NCBI RefSeq assembly: GCF_964019385.1
Contig: NC_088647.1
Span: 18,022,728-18,086,727 of the forward strand
Direction: 5' to 3'
DNA length: 64,000 bases
Origin: Sycon ciliatum
Taxonomy: Eukaryota; Porifera; Calcarea; Leucosolenida; Sycettidae
Shown: positions 35,875-48,072 of the stretch, piece by piece
Layout: every line of letters begins with the position of its first letter
Numbering within the stretch: the stretch's first letter is position 1
Program-made: the position numbers and the translations under genes
The notes under the pieces: model-generated
Databases searched by the model: none
The model's input: only the letters and a program-made list of their open reading frames with translations
What the model was told of the DNA's origin: nothing

Positions 35875-37773
35875 ATGTCTTCTCTCCAGTGCAACGGTTG
35901 TGGCTCATCGAGCACAGCTCTGAAATTTGTCTCCTGCCTGCACACGTTGTGCGTACCCTGTGTGCAGAACAGTATTTCCTTTGACGGTTCAGTCAAATGT
36001 CCGAAATGTTTGTCCACCACTCCGCCGCCTGTGGGCGAGCCATTGCGATCGCTTCCTAATGTTGTGGGCCGTGGAGATTCTGTAGCGAGAGACGAGACGC
36101 AGGGGAAACCCTTGTGTGAAGAGTGTGGAGATGATACAATCGCCAGCAGCGCATGTGAGAACTGCCAGGTGAAAATGTGCGATGTTCATGCTGGCAGTCA
36201 TCCATTATTCAAAGCCACCAAGGGACATACCATTAAGCCATTATCGGTATCTCAAGTGGAGCATGCCTCGTCTTCTGCAGGATCGACCGGCAGATCTGCT
36301 ACGAAGCACAGGTGTGTACTGCATACAAGCGAGTTTATTAATAGATTCTGCGTTCAGTGTAACCAGCTGCTGTGCCCAAAGTGCGAACAGGCACATTCCC
36401 ACAAGATAGATCATCAAGTGCTGGACATTGCCCGTGCTGGTCAAAAGACTCGGGATATGCTAGCAGATAAGCTTGGCAGCAGTACATCAACATGTGATGG
36501 AATCATAACCCAAGCATTGAACAATGTTCAAACAAACATTCAGAAGCTCAATGAACAAACAGCGCAGGCCTCCGCAAATGTCAACCAATTCTTCAAACTG
36601 CTGATCCAGGCAGTTGAGAAGCGCCAAAAGGTTCTCCTTGCAGAGCTGGATGACATGCGATCCAAGAAGACGCTGTCATTGGAGAAACAACAATGTCGAC
36701 TTCAAGACTGTGTATCGCAAGTGGAGAGCGCATCGGATATTGTGAAGTCATTCACTGACGATGTTGAGCTGCTCCGTATATGGACATGGGTCGACGAGTC
36801 ATTGAACAAAGTGATGCGAACCACTGAAGAAGATAAAGTGCCATGTGTGTCCAGTGGACTTGTGTTTTCCAGCACTGACATCACACAACTACTGAATGAC
36901 ATTGGCAAGCCTGGTACTGTACTGGATGTAGCTGATCATGCTGTACTGGATTGTCCAGACAAATCCATGACTCATGATGATGTCATACTTACTGTTGGCA
37001 TGACGTCATCCCCTGATGCTGTCCCTGCCAGTGCTACCAATACTCCTTCATACAGTGTGAGTCAGGATCAACTCGACAACATCGGACTGGAGATTTCCGT
37101 ATGCAATCTTGACTCTGATGACTTTCCATCTGTGCGTACTCGCTGTGAATCATTACCTGGCCGCGTAGAGATTGGACATGATAGATTGGCAGCTGGTCGC
37201 TACAGTGTATCGGCTATAATCGGCAACAGGCACATTCAAGGCAGTCCACAGCAACTCATAGTGCATGTAGCATCTACTCCCAGTACTCCCAGTACTCCCA
37301 GTCAGCCACTGTTCGATAGCAGTCGATGTGGTAGTGGGTTGAAGATCTCCAATGATGGTCGCACACTGAGCAAAGGCGGTGGAGGTTGGTCATCAGCATG
37401 TACCACACCTATGCTCACTGGCACTGGTAGCAGTACACTGAAGGTGACGATTGACGAGACTAGACTTGGTGACATCTTCCTCTCTGCCTGTTCATCCAGT
37501 AATCCTAACCTGGAACAATACCAACAGGACAAGGCACAGTGTTTCGGTTGGTATGGCCGTGGTGTTAGGGCCTTCCATACCGGCACAGCCCTTGGCCTTG
37601 GTCAACGCTGGCAAACTGGTGACATCATTCTTCTAACAGTTGATCGTGATCGTCACACTCTCACTGGTAGACACGAGAGAACGGGTGCTACACAAACCAT
37701 CCCGAACGTCACAGGTAACCTGTACTGGATTGTTGCACTCGACGACTTAGGTGACCAAGTATCACTGGAGTGA
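35875..37773 (+). CDS. TRIM-like RING/B-box protein, gene 2
   Basis: 632 residues, single exon. ATG chosen to match the paralogs (MSSLQCNGCG). RING (CNGC, CLHTLCVPC, CPKC), B-boxes, coiled coil, filamin-like repeat (AGRYSVSAIIGNRHIQGSP) and SPRY-like end are all intact. It is closest to gene 3, in the tandem sister segment. Distinguishing features: the linker before the SPRY-like part has a Ser-Thr-Pro expansion coded by three copies of the 9-mer ACTCCCAGT (about 37272-37300), and the RING linker is one residue shorter. No stop or frameshift, so probably functional. A promoter was not identified. Confidence 0.9.
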   Translation: MSSLQCNGCGSSSTALKFVSCLHTLCVPCVQNSISFDGSVKCPKCLSTTPPPVGEPLRSLPNVVGRGDSVARDETQGKPLCEECGDDTIASSACENCQVKMCDVHAGSHPLFKATKGHTIKPLSVSQVEHASSSAGSTGRSATKHRCVLHTSEFINRFCVQCNQLLCPKCEQAHSHKIDHQVLDIARAGQKTRDMLADKLGSSTSTCDGIITQALNNVQTNIQKLNEQTAQASANVNQFFKLLIQAVEKRQKVLLAELDDMRSKKTLSLEKQQCRLQDCVSQVESASDIVKSFTDDVELLRIWTWVDESLNKVMRTTEEDKVPCVSSGLVFSSTDITQLLNDIGKPGTVLDVADHAVLDCPDKSMTHDDVILTVGMTSSPDAVPASATNTPSYSVSQDQLDNIGLEISVCNLDSDDFPSVRTRCESLPGRVEIGHDRLAAGRYSVSAIIGNRHIQGSPQQLIVHVASTPSTPSTPSQPLFDSSRCGSGLKISNDGRTLSKGGGGWSSACTTPMLTGTGSSTLKVTIDETRLGDIFLSACSSSNPNLEQYQQDKAQCFGWYGRGVRAFHTGTALGLGQRWQTGDIILLTVDRDRHTLTGRHERTGATQTIPNVTGNLYWIVALDDLGDQVSLE

Positions 37774-38212
37774 CAATTGAAATATACTTTGGGACAGTTT
37801 GCGGATCATTGCAAGAAAAATCGAATCCACCGCCATGAGGGATGGACACAAAATGTTTTGACAGAAAATAGCTCCTACTTTTGATTGCTCAGATGACAAA
37901 ATGATTTCGTCGTTCTCAAGCTAAGCTTTTCTTAAATGTCTCCGTTGCTACTGCGGCTGATGCAGCGTGCTTGCATTCTACAATCTCTTGTTGATTCGTT
38001 GTCATTGTTTCAGGGACAACGTTTCCGTACAAACGAATCGACGTTCCTTTTTTACTTGTGGCAGATGTGTTAACCTTTTTGATTGTTTGTGTTGTAAGAT
38101 CATGTTTCGTTTTTTTTTGGTCACGAGACAATTACGTTTTGAGAATAGAATCATGGAGGTACACTGCGCTCGCCAACACGATCACATTTCCTGTAATGCA
38201 TGCACTGATCAG

Positions 38213-38655
38213 TATGGGGTAAGCGGATTGTGCTTGGAAAATGACCAGATTATGCTGCAGCGGATGCTTGAAGGATGCTCGAGAAAACAGCAAGTTATGC
38301 TTTTATATGCTTCACCAAAACGACCAAAAGAGCAGATAATCGTCATGAAAAAAGGACTCAGACCATTGTCTTGATGTGGACTGGGAGCTTTGTGGAAGTC
38401 CATGTACAAGACAATAATATTCAAGAGGACCAATTTCACAAACAAACGCTGAACGTTTGGGAGGTGTCTTATAGTGGCTGCTAAAATATTATTCCAAATC
38501 GACAAGAAGCGCTATGTATGGTCCTTCAATAGCAGGTGTGTATATAACAGCCTCATTGGACATCTGCCCTTGTTTTTCGGATGCCATTTTATGCTCCTTC
38601 TCAAAAAGGACCTGATTATGGCAAACATTATGCCGGCATAATCCGCTTTCCCCTA
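38213..38655. mobile_element. hAT-type MITE, copy in unit 1
   Basis: 443 bp with ends TATGGGGTAAGCGGATTGTGC and, reversed, TAGGGGAAAGCGGATTATGC. The flanking 8-mers CTGATCAG and GTGATCTG agree at 6 of 8. The sister segment at 45740-45760 lacks it (GCACTGATCTGTCG uninterrupted), which confirms insertion after the duplication. Confidence 0.78.
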
Positions 38656-38771
38656 GTGATCTGTCGTAACGACTGTAATTGCATAGTTTCTGCCTATTTT
38701 GGCGCCTATCAGCCTCTGGCCCATTCATATCTGACGAAGGCTGTCCAATCGTCCCAACCATTCTCTGGGGT

Positions 38772-38972
38772 TAGGGTCCAGCGGATTCTGCCGGCAGAAA
38801 CATCGGCAGAATTCGGTACTTTTTCTGGTAAGTTTCAGGCATGTTTGGTATATGGATAAAGAAATGGAGCAGAATTCGAGGTATTGCCCGCCATAAGGTT
38901 TGTATGGTTCTGCCAATTTTACTGCTTTTCGAGCAGAATCTGCCACCTTTTCACAGAATCCGCCGGTCCCTA
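38772..38972. mobile_element. hAT-type MITE, 201 bp
   Basis: Begins TAGGGTCCAGCGGATTCTGC, ends with AGAATCCGCCGGTCCCTA, and has an exact 8-bp target duplication TCTGGGGT (38764-38771, 38973-38980). The empty site survives once in the sister segment at 45873-45880. Confidence 0.9.
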
Positions 38973-38980
38973 TCTGGGGT

Positions 38981-41043
38981 CATGTGACTATCATCACCAT
39001 TAAAGTTACTACTGGTAGTTTTCAGGATTTCTACCTTAAAATTATTCTTTTAGCTTCCTCCAGATCTCCACTACCTATGATCCAGTATGACTGTGTGTGT
39101 ATTCTGAACGGCATTCCTGGTTTGGGTTCAGATTTTCTCTCTACCTTCTGTGTGAACTCCAATGAGTAATTAAAAGCAAATCTTCCCCATTGCTACGCGT
39201 TTTTTGTCACATGGTTCCAGTTCGCATCCTCATTCATACCTAAACTGGCTTGAGAGGCTTAGGTTATGTACGGGCTGGTGGGAAGACCTAGTCAAGTGAT
39301 CATCTGCTTGAAGTCTTGCATAACCCAACAAACACCACTACCGGTATTTTCTGATGAACTAACCGTGTTGAATGTACCAGAGTCAGCCCGGTCTTATAGA
39401 CCTGCTGCGTTCAAACACCGTGATTTGGTGATAGGTAAAACTGTGCCAGGACTCAGGAGGCTACCGATTAGCGTTTCAATAGTGCTATTGTCTGGCTATT
39501 GTCTGGAGGTATACTTATACAGGTCCTCCAGGCTTCTGCGGCAGGCCAATACTAGGCAAAGTCGCCTTTCCCGCGTCATTTCTCATCAGTACTCAACGTG
39601 CCAGCAGTACTGTCAATCCCGGAGTCATCGCAAGCATCCCGCAGAGACCAATTGTAACTTAAAACCTTGGAAGAGCCGCCAAGCACACGCCTCACAGTAG
39701 ATTGGCGAAAGTGCACTGTTGTTATTGCTGCGTAGTGAGCGTTGTTTGACATCGGGAAATGCTGTTGTAGTATCGCTGAAGTCAGTCTTTATACTGCATT
39801 TTTGAGCGAAGTAGCTTCCCATGATAGCTTTGTCGCGGGTCTGTGCGTGATCCTGTCCAGCTGAATCAATATTGTCTGTGCTTCTAGCTGTAAGAGGACT
39901 CCGACTTTGATAAGTCACATGTAGGTCGTATGATTTCACAATGCTCTTGTTGCACCAAGAATCCACTAAGATTGGTTCGACCAGTCTCTCTGAGCTCCGC
40001 CGACCACCCACAGCCCAGGGCGAAACAGCACGAGTGCATGTACTGTTTAAAAACGTGGAAGTATGAGTTGGTAACAGTACAAGTAGGAGGCTAAGCAGGT
40101 CTATACAAAACTGCGTGTACTTTATCAAGGAGTAGTTCAATACACATTCTCTTACCAATGCTTTGCTGTTCACTACACTTCCCTGCGATCAGTTCATCCA
40201 GTCACGTATATTGTGTCCTTGCAATTATGTATTATATAGAGTACATAGCAGACTCAGCGGAGGACGTTCAGGTTTGTTGTAACTCTGAGTTTCATGCTGC
40301 TAGGCAATCATCAGACAACCCAGCAGTATGCTCATAAATCCATAGGGCCACAAGCATAAACAAATTTAGCCCTAAATCTGGCCGGTGTAAGGACATAGGT
40401 ATGGGGAAAAAGCTGGCGCGGGCCAAGGCGCGACAGTATAAGTGCTAGGAGGGTGGTGGGCAGCAGGCAGCGCCTTGGGGTGAGCATGAAAGCGCGGGGA
40501 GAGGCAGTATACCGCGGATGGGTCGAGGTACTAGGAGGATGGCGGGCCAGTGAGATCGCTACATTCTAGGGGGTCTTTGGGTGACGGGCAGGCGTGAGCA
40601 GAGTGGCATAGCCAACAACAGGGGACTGTGTTATTTTAAGAACACAATCCCCTCGGATTTGGGTTTATCATATACATTGTAGAGTACGTAATCGTGTAGG
40701 GTGCTCAATTCCTGTACAGGGTGGATCTTTCAGTACAATAAAGAGAGATGTGGAGGAAGAGGTGTAACGTTGGTGAGGTTCGCGTTTGTTGAGAAGAATC
40801 AAGCAACTTTCCGAAGAGTACTGGATGCCAGTAAAATGCTAGGACAGCGCTATACCCATAGTGTAGAGCGATCTCAAAGAAACAAGTGTTGAGACGGCGC
40901 GAGGTTCACGTTAAACTGATTAAGATGTCTGCAAAACAGGCTGCGAGAAGGGGGGGGGAACAAAGGCGCTATCGTTAGGTGAAGGTGATAACTCGATAAG
41001 TCTGTGAGCTGAGAGCTACGAACCCGCAGAATGGTGATGTAAA
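38981..41043. other. Gene-free part of duplication unit 1
   Basis: About 2 kb that pairs with 45881-48072 of unit 2. Open frames at 39625-40173 (minus) and 40701-40892 (plus) are not preserved between the two copies in a coding manner. A small palindrome (GGGGACTGTGTT/AACACAATCCCC, 40622-40653) is present in both. Confidence 0.55.
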
Positions 41044-41379
41044 AAAAATTTTTTTCACGGTTCGCGTGAGACTTGGTTTCTCTATATAGAGGCCGAGGTT
41101 TCGGCATCCGTAGGAACGCCACCACCCGTCAAGGATCAAGGCGCAGATGCAGCTCCTAAAGCGGTGGGAGGTGAGTAGATCAGCTCGCCAGCATGTGGTC
41201 AAAGACCGAAAATCCCATTCACTGCATCCATGTTTTCCTCGTGCCAGGCCACGAGTTCCCAATTAACTGTGGGTCGCAGCACGGCTGGCAATAATCCTTC
41301 CGCTTCCAAGCAGGACTTGAGCCTGGTACCCTCTGTTTCTCAATCATGGTCTTAGACCATCCCACAATGCCTGCCTGCT
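41044..41379 (-). mobile_element. tRNA-derived SINE, copy 3
   Basis: Third copy of the SINE at 20531, with an 8-bp target duplication GATGTAAA (41036-41043, 41380-41387). The intact empty site is seen in the sister segment at 48073-48080. Inserted after the segmental duplication. Confidence 0.92.
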
Positions 41380-42336
41380 GATGTAAATGCATAAGAAAAT
41401 CAAGTTGGTATGGGCTGGCCGGCGAAGGTGCTACAAGCACACAGGAACGAACAGGCAAACAAACAGGAGACAAGCAACATCACCACAAGCGTATTCACGC
41501 AGCCTTGCGGACAAGGTCACGAAGGTAGAACTTGTTTCAAGACAACATTTGGGCGAGAGGTCCGACCTCATGTTGAGGAAGTGGGTTTTTATTATCCGAG
41601 GTAATCTCCAGTTACATGTACATGTACTTGGCCAGACAGAGATTGCAAGGCTTCGAGATGTCGGAGTATGGTTCGGCTCTCCTCACAACGGGCCATCTAC
41701 TGCTGTATGACTTGTTTCCATCCTCAAGTCTCCAAAAACGTTTTTGGCTAGTACCGTTGAGCTCCCAAACCTTCGGTGACGACTTGTTTGTTGACCCGCG
41801 CTGGATTTTGTCTTGAATGTCCCTTACATTAGTCTGGTGTACTCCGTGATGTTGTCGACCGCGGTCACATTTGCCTGGCACATGATAATCAATGTAAGAC
41901 AACCGTACCATCCGAGGAACATAAAGGGGAACGCTGGGTGTGGGGGGGGGGGGGGATGCAACAGAAATATCAGCACATTCGCGAGGCACGCAAGCTGTTC
42001 ACGAAGCTTCATTTCCGGTGCTTGTGGGAGGCACATGACCCTCCTATGCAAGTACTACACCAGTCAAGCAAAACGCATTTAGAGAATATTTCGAAGCCGG
42101 GTCATAACCTTGACCACAGAGTGTTGCAGATCATCATCATAATTTTTCAAGAAAAGGGGTTACGTCGGTCCGCACGTTAGGGCGCACGTACGGAAGGTTT
42201 GAAAAATACAATGCTGTGAAAGATTCTCTTTGTACGCAACTTCACGCAAGTCCCCACAGCATATTATTCGACAGCTCGCGGGTCATACAAGTACATGTAT
42301 TTCTGGCATGCAATGACGATTTCAATGTACATGTAT

Positions 42337-42373
42337 GTTGTGTGTGTGCGTGTTTGTGTGTGTGTGTGTGTGC

Positions 42374-42405
<32 letters not shown>

Positions 42406-42440
42406 GTGTGTGTGTGTGTGTCTGTGCGTGTGCGTGTGCG
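42337..42440. repeat. (GT)n microsatellite
   Basis: GT repeats with GC interruptions. The same place in unit 1 (about 35305-35318) has only a short GT run. Confidence 0.93.
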
Positions 42441-42587
42441 TGGTGCTAGCCCCGGCGCTGATATGTACCGGAGTAAGTTCTGATACGTTCGTTGACTGAC
42501 TGTGGGTAGTTGCCTCCTTGCCTTCTACCGCGCATCCTACACAGTCATGACATTGTATTTACCAGTTAGGATGTCTCTGCCCAGGAC

Positions 42588-42790
42588 TAGGCATATGCGG
42601 ATAATGCCGGCAGAAAAATTGGCAGAATTAGGTACTTTGTCTGGTAAGTTTCATGCATGTTTGGTATGTGGATAAAGAAATGGAGCAGAATTCGAGGAAT
42701 TGCCCGCTATAAGGTTTGTATGGTTCTGCCAATTTCGCTGCTTTTCGAGCAGAATCTGCCACCTTTTCGAGCATTATCCGCACACCCCTA
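42588..42790. mobile_element. hAT-type MITE, 203 bp, copy in unit 2
   Basis: Ends TAGGCATATGCGGATAATGC and, reversed, TAGGGGTGTGCGGATAATGC. Flanking 8-mers CCCAGGAC/GCCAGGAC match at 7 of 8. The sister segment has the empty site (GGCCAGGACTGTAC, about 35389-35402). Confidence 0.88.
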
Positions 42791-43455
42791 GCCAGGACTG
42801 TACATGTAGTGGAATCTCTATGACTGTACAGTATTAGTTGATCTACCAGATATACATGTACTAGTTCATGAACATTGTACATGCAATGATGTCAATGATA
42901 TTAATGATGTCAATGATGTCCAAACTCATAATTTTCGAATCTCATTCTGTTTACCATGTTTACTGCAAAGCAAGATGATGCTATTATGATGTCATGATGA
43001 GGTAGCTACGTATTGTACATGTAGCTCAGAGCCTCAGACAGCTCCGTCAGACAGAGCATGAGCTTGTAATTGTGTTTCCAAGAATCGAATCCAAGTACAC
43101 TCACTTCCACATACCGATTACCAGTATTGGCAATGGCAGTAACAATAACATGCGTAGATGTAGATTGTAGGTCTACAGAATGATCATAGCTTTGTACAGT
43201 AGAGTCTACACTGACACTGATAGTGATAGTCTGTGCAGCCAGCAGTGCACTTCACTTGTACTTGAGGAACTGAGCTGTCTGAGCCTGATCTGAGGTTCGT
43301 AGAGTTGACAACCGAATTTTATTTTATACATGAATGCGATTCAAGACAATGGCATAAAAATTGATCTTCTGCTTTTAAAATGTATCACTGGTACTGGTAT
43401 TAAAAAATATGGTATACTTCAGTCAGTCGTTGGCCAAGCTTGGTAGTCGATAGAA

Positions 43456-45330
43456 ATGGCTTCTCTCAAGTGCAATGGCTGTGACTCATCGAGCACAGCT
43501 CTAAAATTTGTCTCTTGCCTGCACACGCTGTGCGAAACCTGTCTGCAGAACAGCATTTCGTTTGACGGATCAATCAAATGTCCGAAATGTTTGTCCATCA
43601 CCGCGCTGCCTGTAGGCGTTGAGCCATTGCGATCGCTTCCTAATGTTGTGCGCCGGGGAGAATCTGTGGCGGGAGACGAGACGCAGGGGCAGCCCGTGTG
43701 TGAAGAGTGTGGAGATGATACCATCGCCACCAGCGGGTGTGAGAACTGCCAGGTGAAAATGTGCGATGTTCATGCTGGTGCTCATCCAATATTCAAAGCC
43801 ACCAAGGGACATATCGTCAAGCCATTATCGGTATCTCAAGTGGAGCAAGCCTCGTCTTCTGCAGGATCGACCAGCAGATCTGCTACGAAGCACAGGTGTG
43901 TACTGCATACAAGTGAGTTTATTAATGGATTCTGCGTTCAGTGTAACCAGCTGCTGTGCCCAAAGTGCAAACAGGCACATTCCCACAAGAGAGACCATCA
44001 AGTCTTGGACATTGCCCGTGCTGGTCAGAAGACTCGGGATCTGCTAGCAGATAAGCTTGGCAGCAGTTCATCAACATGTGATGGGATCATAAGCCAAGCA
44101 TTGAGCAATGTTCAAACAAACATTCAGAAGCTCAATGACCAAACAGAGCAGGCTTCAGCAAAAGTCAACCAATTCTTCAAACTGCTCATCGAGGCAGTTG
44201 AGAAGCGCCAAAATGATCTCCTTGCAGAGCTGGATGACATACGATCCAAAAAGACGCTGTCATTGGAGAAACAACAATGTCGACTTCAGGAGTGTCTATC
44301 TCAAGCGGAGAGCGCATCGGATATTGTGAAGTCATTCACTAACGATGTTGAGCTGCTCCGTATATGGACATGGGTCGACGAGTCATTGAACAAAGTGATG
44401 CGAACCGCTGAAGAAGATAAAGTGCCATGTGTGTCCAGTGGACTTGTGTTTGCCAGCACTGACATCACACAACTACTGAATGACATTGGCAAGTCTGGTG
44501 CTGTACTGGATGTAGCTGATCACGCCGTACTGGATTGTCCAGACAAATCCATGACTCATGATGATGTTATACTTACTGTTTGCATGACGTCATCACCTGA
44601 TGCTGTCCCTGCCAGTGCTACCACTACTCCTTCATACAGTGTCAGTCAGGATCACCTCGACAACATCGGATTGGAGATTTCCGTATGCAATCTTGACGTG
44701 GACGACTTTCCATCTGTTCGTACTCGCTGTGAATCATTACCTGGCCGTGTAGAGATTGGACATGATCGATTGGCAGCTGGTCGCTACAGTGTATCGGCTA
44801 TGATCGGCAACAGGCACATTCAAGGCAGTCCACAGCAACTCATAGTAGCATCTACTCCCATTCGGCCACTGTTTGATAACAGTCGATGTGGTAGTGGGTT
44901 GAAGATCACCAATGATGGTCGCACACTGAGTAAGGGCGGTGGTAGTTGGTCATCAGCATGTACCACACCTATGGTGACCGATACTGGTAGCAGTACACTG
45001 AAGGTGACGATTGACAAGACTGGATATGGTGACATCTTCCTCTCTGCCTGTTCATCCAGTAATCCAAAGCTGGAACAATACCAACAGGAAAAGTCACAGT
45101 GTTTTGGTTGGAATAGCCGTAGGTATGATGCAGGCCACCATACCGGCACAGCCCTTGATCGACGCTGGCAAACTGGTGACATCATTCTTCTCACCGTTGA
45201 TCATGATCGTCACACTCTCACTGGTAGACACGAGAGAACGGGCGCCACAGAAACCATCCCGAACGTCACAGGTAACCTGTACTGGATTGTTGCACTCGAC
45301 GACTTAGGTGACCAAGTATCACTGGAGTGA
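43456..45330 (+). CDS. TRIM-like RING/B-box protein, gene 3
   Basis: 624 residues from the shared start MASLKCNGCD to ALDDLGDQVSLE. The RING ligands are complete (CNGC, CLHTLCETC, CPKC), as are both B-boxes (CEECGDDTIATSGCENC; CVQCNQLLCPKCKQAH). The coiled coil, filamin-like repeat and SPRY-like end follow in the same order as in gene 1. It is the tandem sister of gene 2; differences are scattered, with no frame disruption. It has no Ser-Thr-Pro expansion. Part of the gene 1 upstream sequence (GGTTCGTAGAGTTGACA, about 43292) survives 160 bp before the ATG, pointing to a common ancestral 5' flank. Expression and target are unknown. Confidence 0.9.
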   Translation: MASLKCNGCDSSSTALKFVSCLHTLCETCLQNSISFDGSIKCPKCLSITALPVGVEPLRSLPNVVRRGESVAGDETQGQPVCEECGDDTIATSGCENCQVKMCDVHAGAHPIFKATKGHIVKPLSVSQVEQASSSAGSTSRSATKHRCVLHTSEFINGFCVQCNQLLCPKCKQAHSHKRDHQVLDIARAGQKTRDLLADKLGSSSSTCDGIISQALSNVQTNIQKLNDQTEQASAKVNQFFKLLIEAVEKRQNDLLAELDDIRSKKTLSLEKQQCRLQECLSQAESASDIVKSFTNDVELLRIWTWVDESLNKVMRTAEEDKVPCVSSGLVFASTDITQLLNDIGKSGAVLDVADHAVLDCPDKSMTHDDVILTVCMTSSPDAVPASATTTPSYSVSQDHLDNIGLEISVCNLDVDDFPSVRTRCESLPGRVEIGHDRLAAGRYSVSAMIGNRHIQGSPQQLIVASTPIRPLFDNSRCGSGLKITNDGRTLSKGGGSWSSACTTPMVTDTGSSTLKVTIDKTGYGDIFLSACSSSNPKLEQYQQEKSQCFGWNSRRYDAGHHTGTALDRRWQTGDIILLTVDHDRHTLTGRHERTGATETIPNVTGNLYWIVALDDLGDQVSLE

Positions 45331-48072
45331 CAATTGAAATATACTTTGGAACAGTTTGCGGATCATTGCAAGAAACATCCAATCCATCGCCATGTGGGAT
45401 GGACACAAAATGTTTTGACAGAAAATAGCTCCTACTTTTGATTGCTCAGATGACGATTGTTTGCGTCTTTCTCAAGCTAAGCTTTCTTTTCTAATATGTT
45501 GGTTGCTACTGCGGCTGATAATGCCTGCTTGAATTCTACTATCTCTTGTTGATTTGTTGTCATTGTTTTAGGGACAGTGTTTCCGTTCAAACGAATCGAC
45601 GTCCCTTTTTTTCTTGTGGCAGAAGTGTTAACCTTTTTGATAGTTTGTGTTGTAAGACTTATATTGCGTTTATTTTGGTCATGAGACAATTACGTTTTGC
45701 AAATAGAATCATGGAGGCATCACATTTCCTGTAATGCATGCACTGATCTGTCGTCACGACTGTAATTGCATAGTTTCTTCGTATTTTTGGCGCCTACATA
45801 TTTTCATGTTTTGCTCATCAGCTTCTGGTCCATTCATATGTGACGAGTTGTGTCCAACTGTCCCAGCACTTCTCTGGGGTCACGTGATTATCATCACCAT
45901 TCACGGTACTACGGGTAGGTTTCAGGATTTCCATCTTAAAACAAATTATTAGTTTCCTCCAGATCTCCACTATTGAATCTGTGACCCATTATGGGTGTGT
46001 ATTCTGAACGGCATTCCTGGTTTGGGTTCAGATGTTTTCTCTACCTTCTGTGTGAACTCCAATGAGTAATTAAAAGCAAATCTTCCCCATTGCTACGCGG
46101 TTATTGTCACATGGTTCCAGTTCACATCCTCATTCCTACTTAAACTGGCTTGAGAGATTTAGGTTATGTACTGACTGCTGGCAAGACCTAGTCACGTGAG
46201 CATCTACTTGAAGTCTTGCATAACCCAACAAACACCACTACCGGTATTTTCTGATGAACTAACCGTGTTGAATGTACCAGAGTCAGCCCGGTCTTATAGA
46301 CCTGCTGCGTTCAAACACCGTGTTTTGGTGATAGGTAGAACTGTGTCAGGACTCAGGAGGCTACCGATTCGCGTTTCAATGGTGCTATTGTCTGGAGGTA
46401 TACTTATACAGGACCTCCAGGCTTCTGCGGCTGGCCAATACTAGGCAAAGTCGCCTTTCCAGCGTCATTTCTCATCATTAGTACTCAACGTGCCCAGTAC
46501 TTTCAATCCTTTTATGCCAGGGTATCATTTTTAGACAAGTCCTAAGATTATGCCAGAATTTATGCGAGCATAATCCGCCAAGGGCTATACCGATGGTAAA
46601 GGGCCAAGCACACGCCCCACAGTAGACGGGCGACAGTGCACTGCTGTTATTCTGTGTAGTGAGCGCTGTTTGACATCGGGAAATGCTGTAGTAGTATCGC
46701 TGAAGTCAGTCTTTATACTGCATTTTTGAGCGAAGTAGCTTCCCATGATAGCAGCTTTGTCACGGGTCTGTGCGTGATCCTGTCCAGCTGAATCAATATT
46801 GTTTGTGCTTCTAGCTGTAAGAGGACTCCGACTTTGAGAAGTTACATGTAGGTAGTATGATTTCAAAAATGCTTTTGTTGCACCAAGAATCCACTAAGAT
46901 TGGTTCGACCAGTCTCTCTGAGCTCCGCCGACGACCCACAGCACAGGCGATACAGTACGAGTGCATGACATTGTACTGTTTAAAAACGTGGAAGTATGAG
47001 TTGGTAAGAGTAAAAGTAGGAGGCTAAGCAGGTCTATACAAAACTGCGTATACTTTATGAAGGAGTAGTTCAATGCATATTCTCTTACCAATGCTTTGCT
47101 GTTCACTACACTTCCCTGCGATCAGTTCATCCAGTCACGTTGAGCTGCGCTGAAGACACTTAACAGTAACATGTTAGCCAGGTCAAACAGCTGTCCGGAT
47201 ATTGTGTCCTTGCAATATGTATCATATAGAGTACCTAGCAGACTCAGCGGAGGACGTTCAGGTTTGTTGTGACTCTGAGGTTCATGCCTCTAGGCAATCA
47301 TCAGACAAATGATACTCGGATCTACCCAGCAGTATGCTTTTAAACACATAGGGCCACAAGCATAACAAAATTTAGCGCTAAATCTGGTGTAAGGTACGAG
47401 GGAAAAAGCTGGCGCGGGCCAAGGCGCGACAGGAGAAGTGCTAGGAGGGTTGTGGGCAACAGGCAGCGCCTAGGGGTGAGCATGAAAGCGCGGAGAGAGG
47501 CAGTGTACCGCGGATGGGTGGAGGTGCTAGGAGGATGGCGGGCCAGTGAGATCGCTACATTCTAGCTAGGGGGTCTTTGGGTGACGGGCAGGCGTGAGCA
47601 GAGTGGCATAGCCAACGACAGGGGACTGTAATATTTTAATATCACAATCCCCTCGGATTTGGATTTCTCATACATTGTACAGTACGTAATCGAGTAGGGT
47701 GCTCAATTCCTGTATAGGGTGGGTCTTCCAATACAATAAAGAGAGTTGTGGAGGAAGAGGTGTAACGTTGGTGAGGTTCACGTTTGTTGAGAAGAATCAA
47801 GCAACTTTCCCAAGAGTACTCGATGCCAGTAAAATGCTAGGACAGCGCTATACCCATAGTGTAGAGCGATCTCAAAGAAACAAGTGTTGAGACCGCGCGA
47901 GGTTCACGTTAAACCATGTCCATTAGGTAACTAATGGCTGCAAAGCAGGCAGCCTGAACATAAGAGGGAGCAAAGCGAGAGGGGGGAACAATGGCGCTAT
48001 CGTTAGGTGCAGGTGAAAACTCGATAAGTCTGTGAGCTGAGAGCTACAAACCAGCAGTTGCGGCAGAATGGT
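45331..48072. other. Gene-free part of duplication unit 2
   Basis: Counterpart of 37774-41036. At 46505-46615 the sequence differs from unit 1 and ends in GCATAATCCGCCAAGGGCTA, a hAT-MITE terminus, so a truncated MITE has replaced local sequence. No gene recognised. Confidence 0.55.

Larger units (their letters stand above)
33335..41445 (+). repeat. Segmental duplication, unit 1 (with TRIM gene 2)
   Basis: Starts at GGCCAGACAGTGATTGCAGC and ends near GGCCGGCGAAGGTGCTAC. The same order of sequence follows at 41631-48134, including the TRIM gene, its flanks and a long non-coding 3' part. Unit 1 is longer because of later insertions: a LINE (34894), two hAT MITEs (38213, 38772) and a SINE (41044). 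Confidence 0.85.

Noticed and set aside
39340-39375. CTGATGA at 39351 and 46252 as further hammerheads
   Set aside because: No stem II or GAA(A) follows at the right distance.
39625-40173. 182-codon minus-strand frame
   Set aside because: The partner in unit 2 (46585-47106) is interrupted and shifted; no family resemblance.
40701-40892. 63-codon frame kept in both duplication units (also 47699-47890)
   Set aside because: No ATG start, and most of the few differences between copies change the residue, so no sign of coding constraint.
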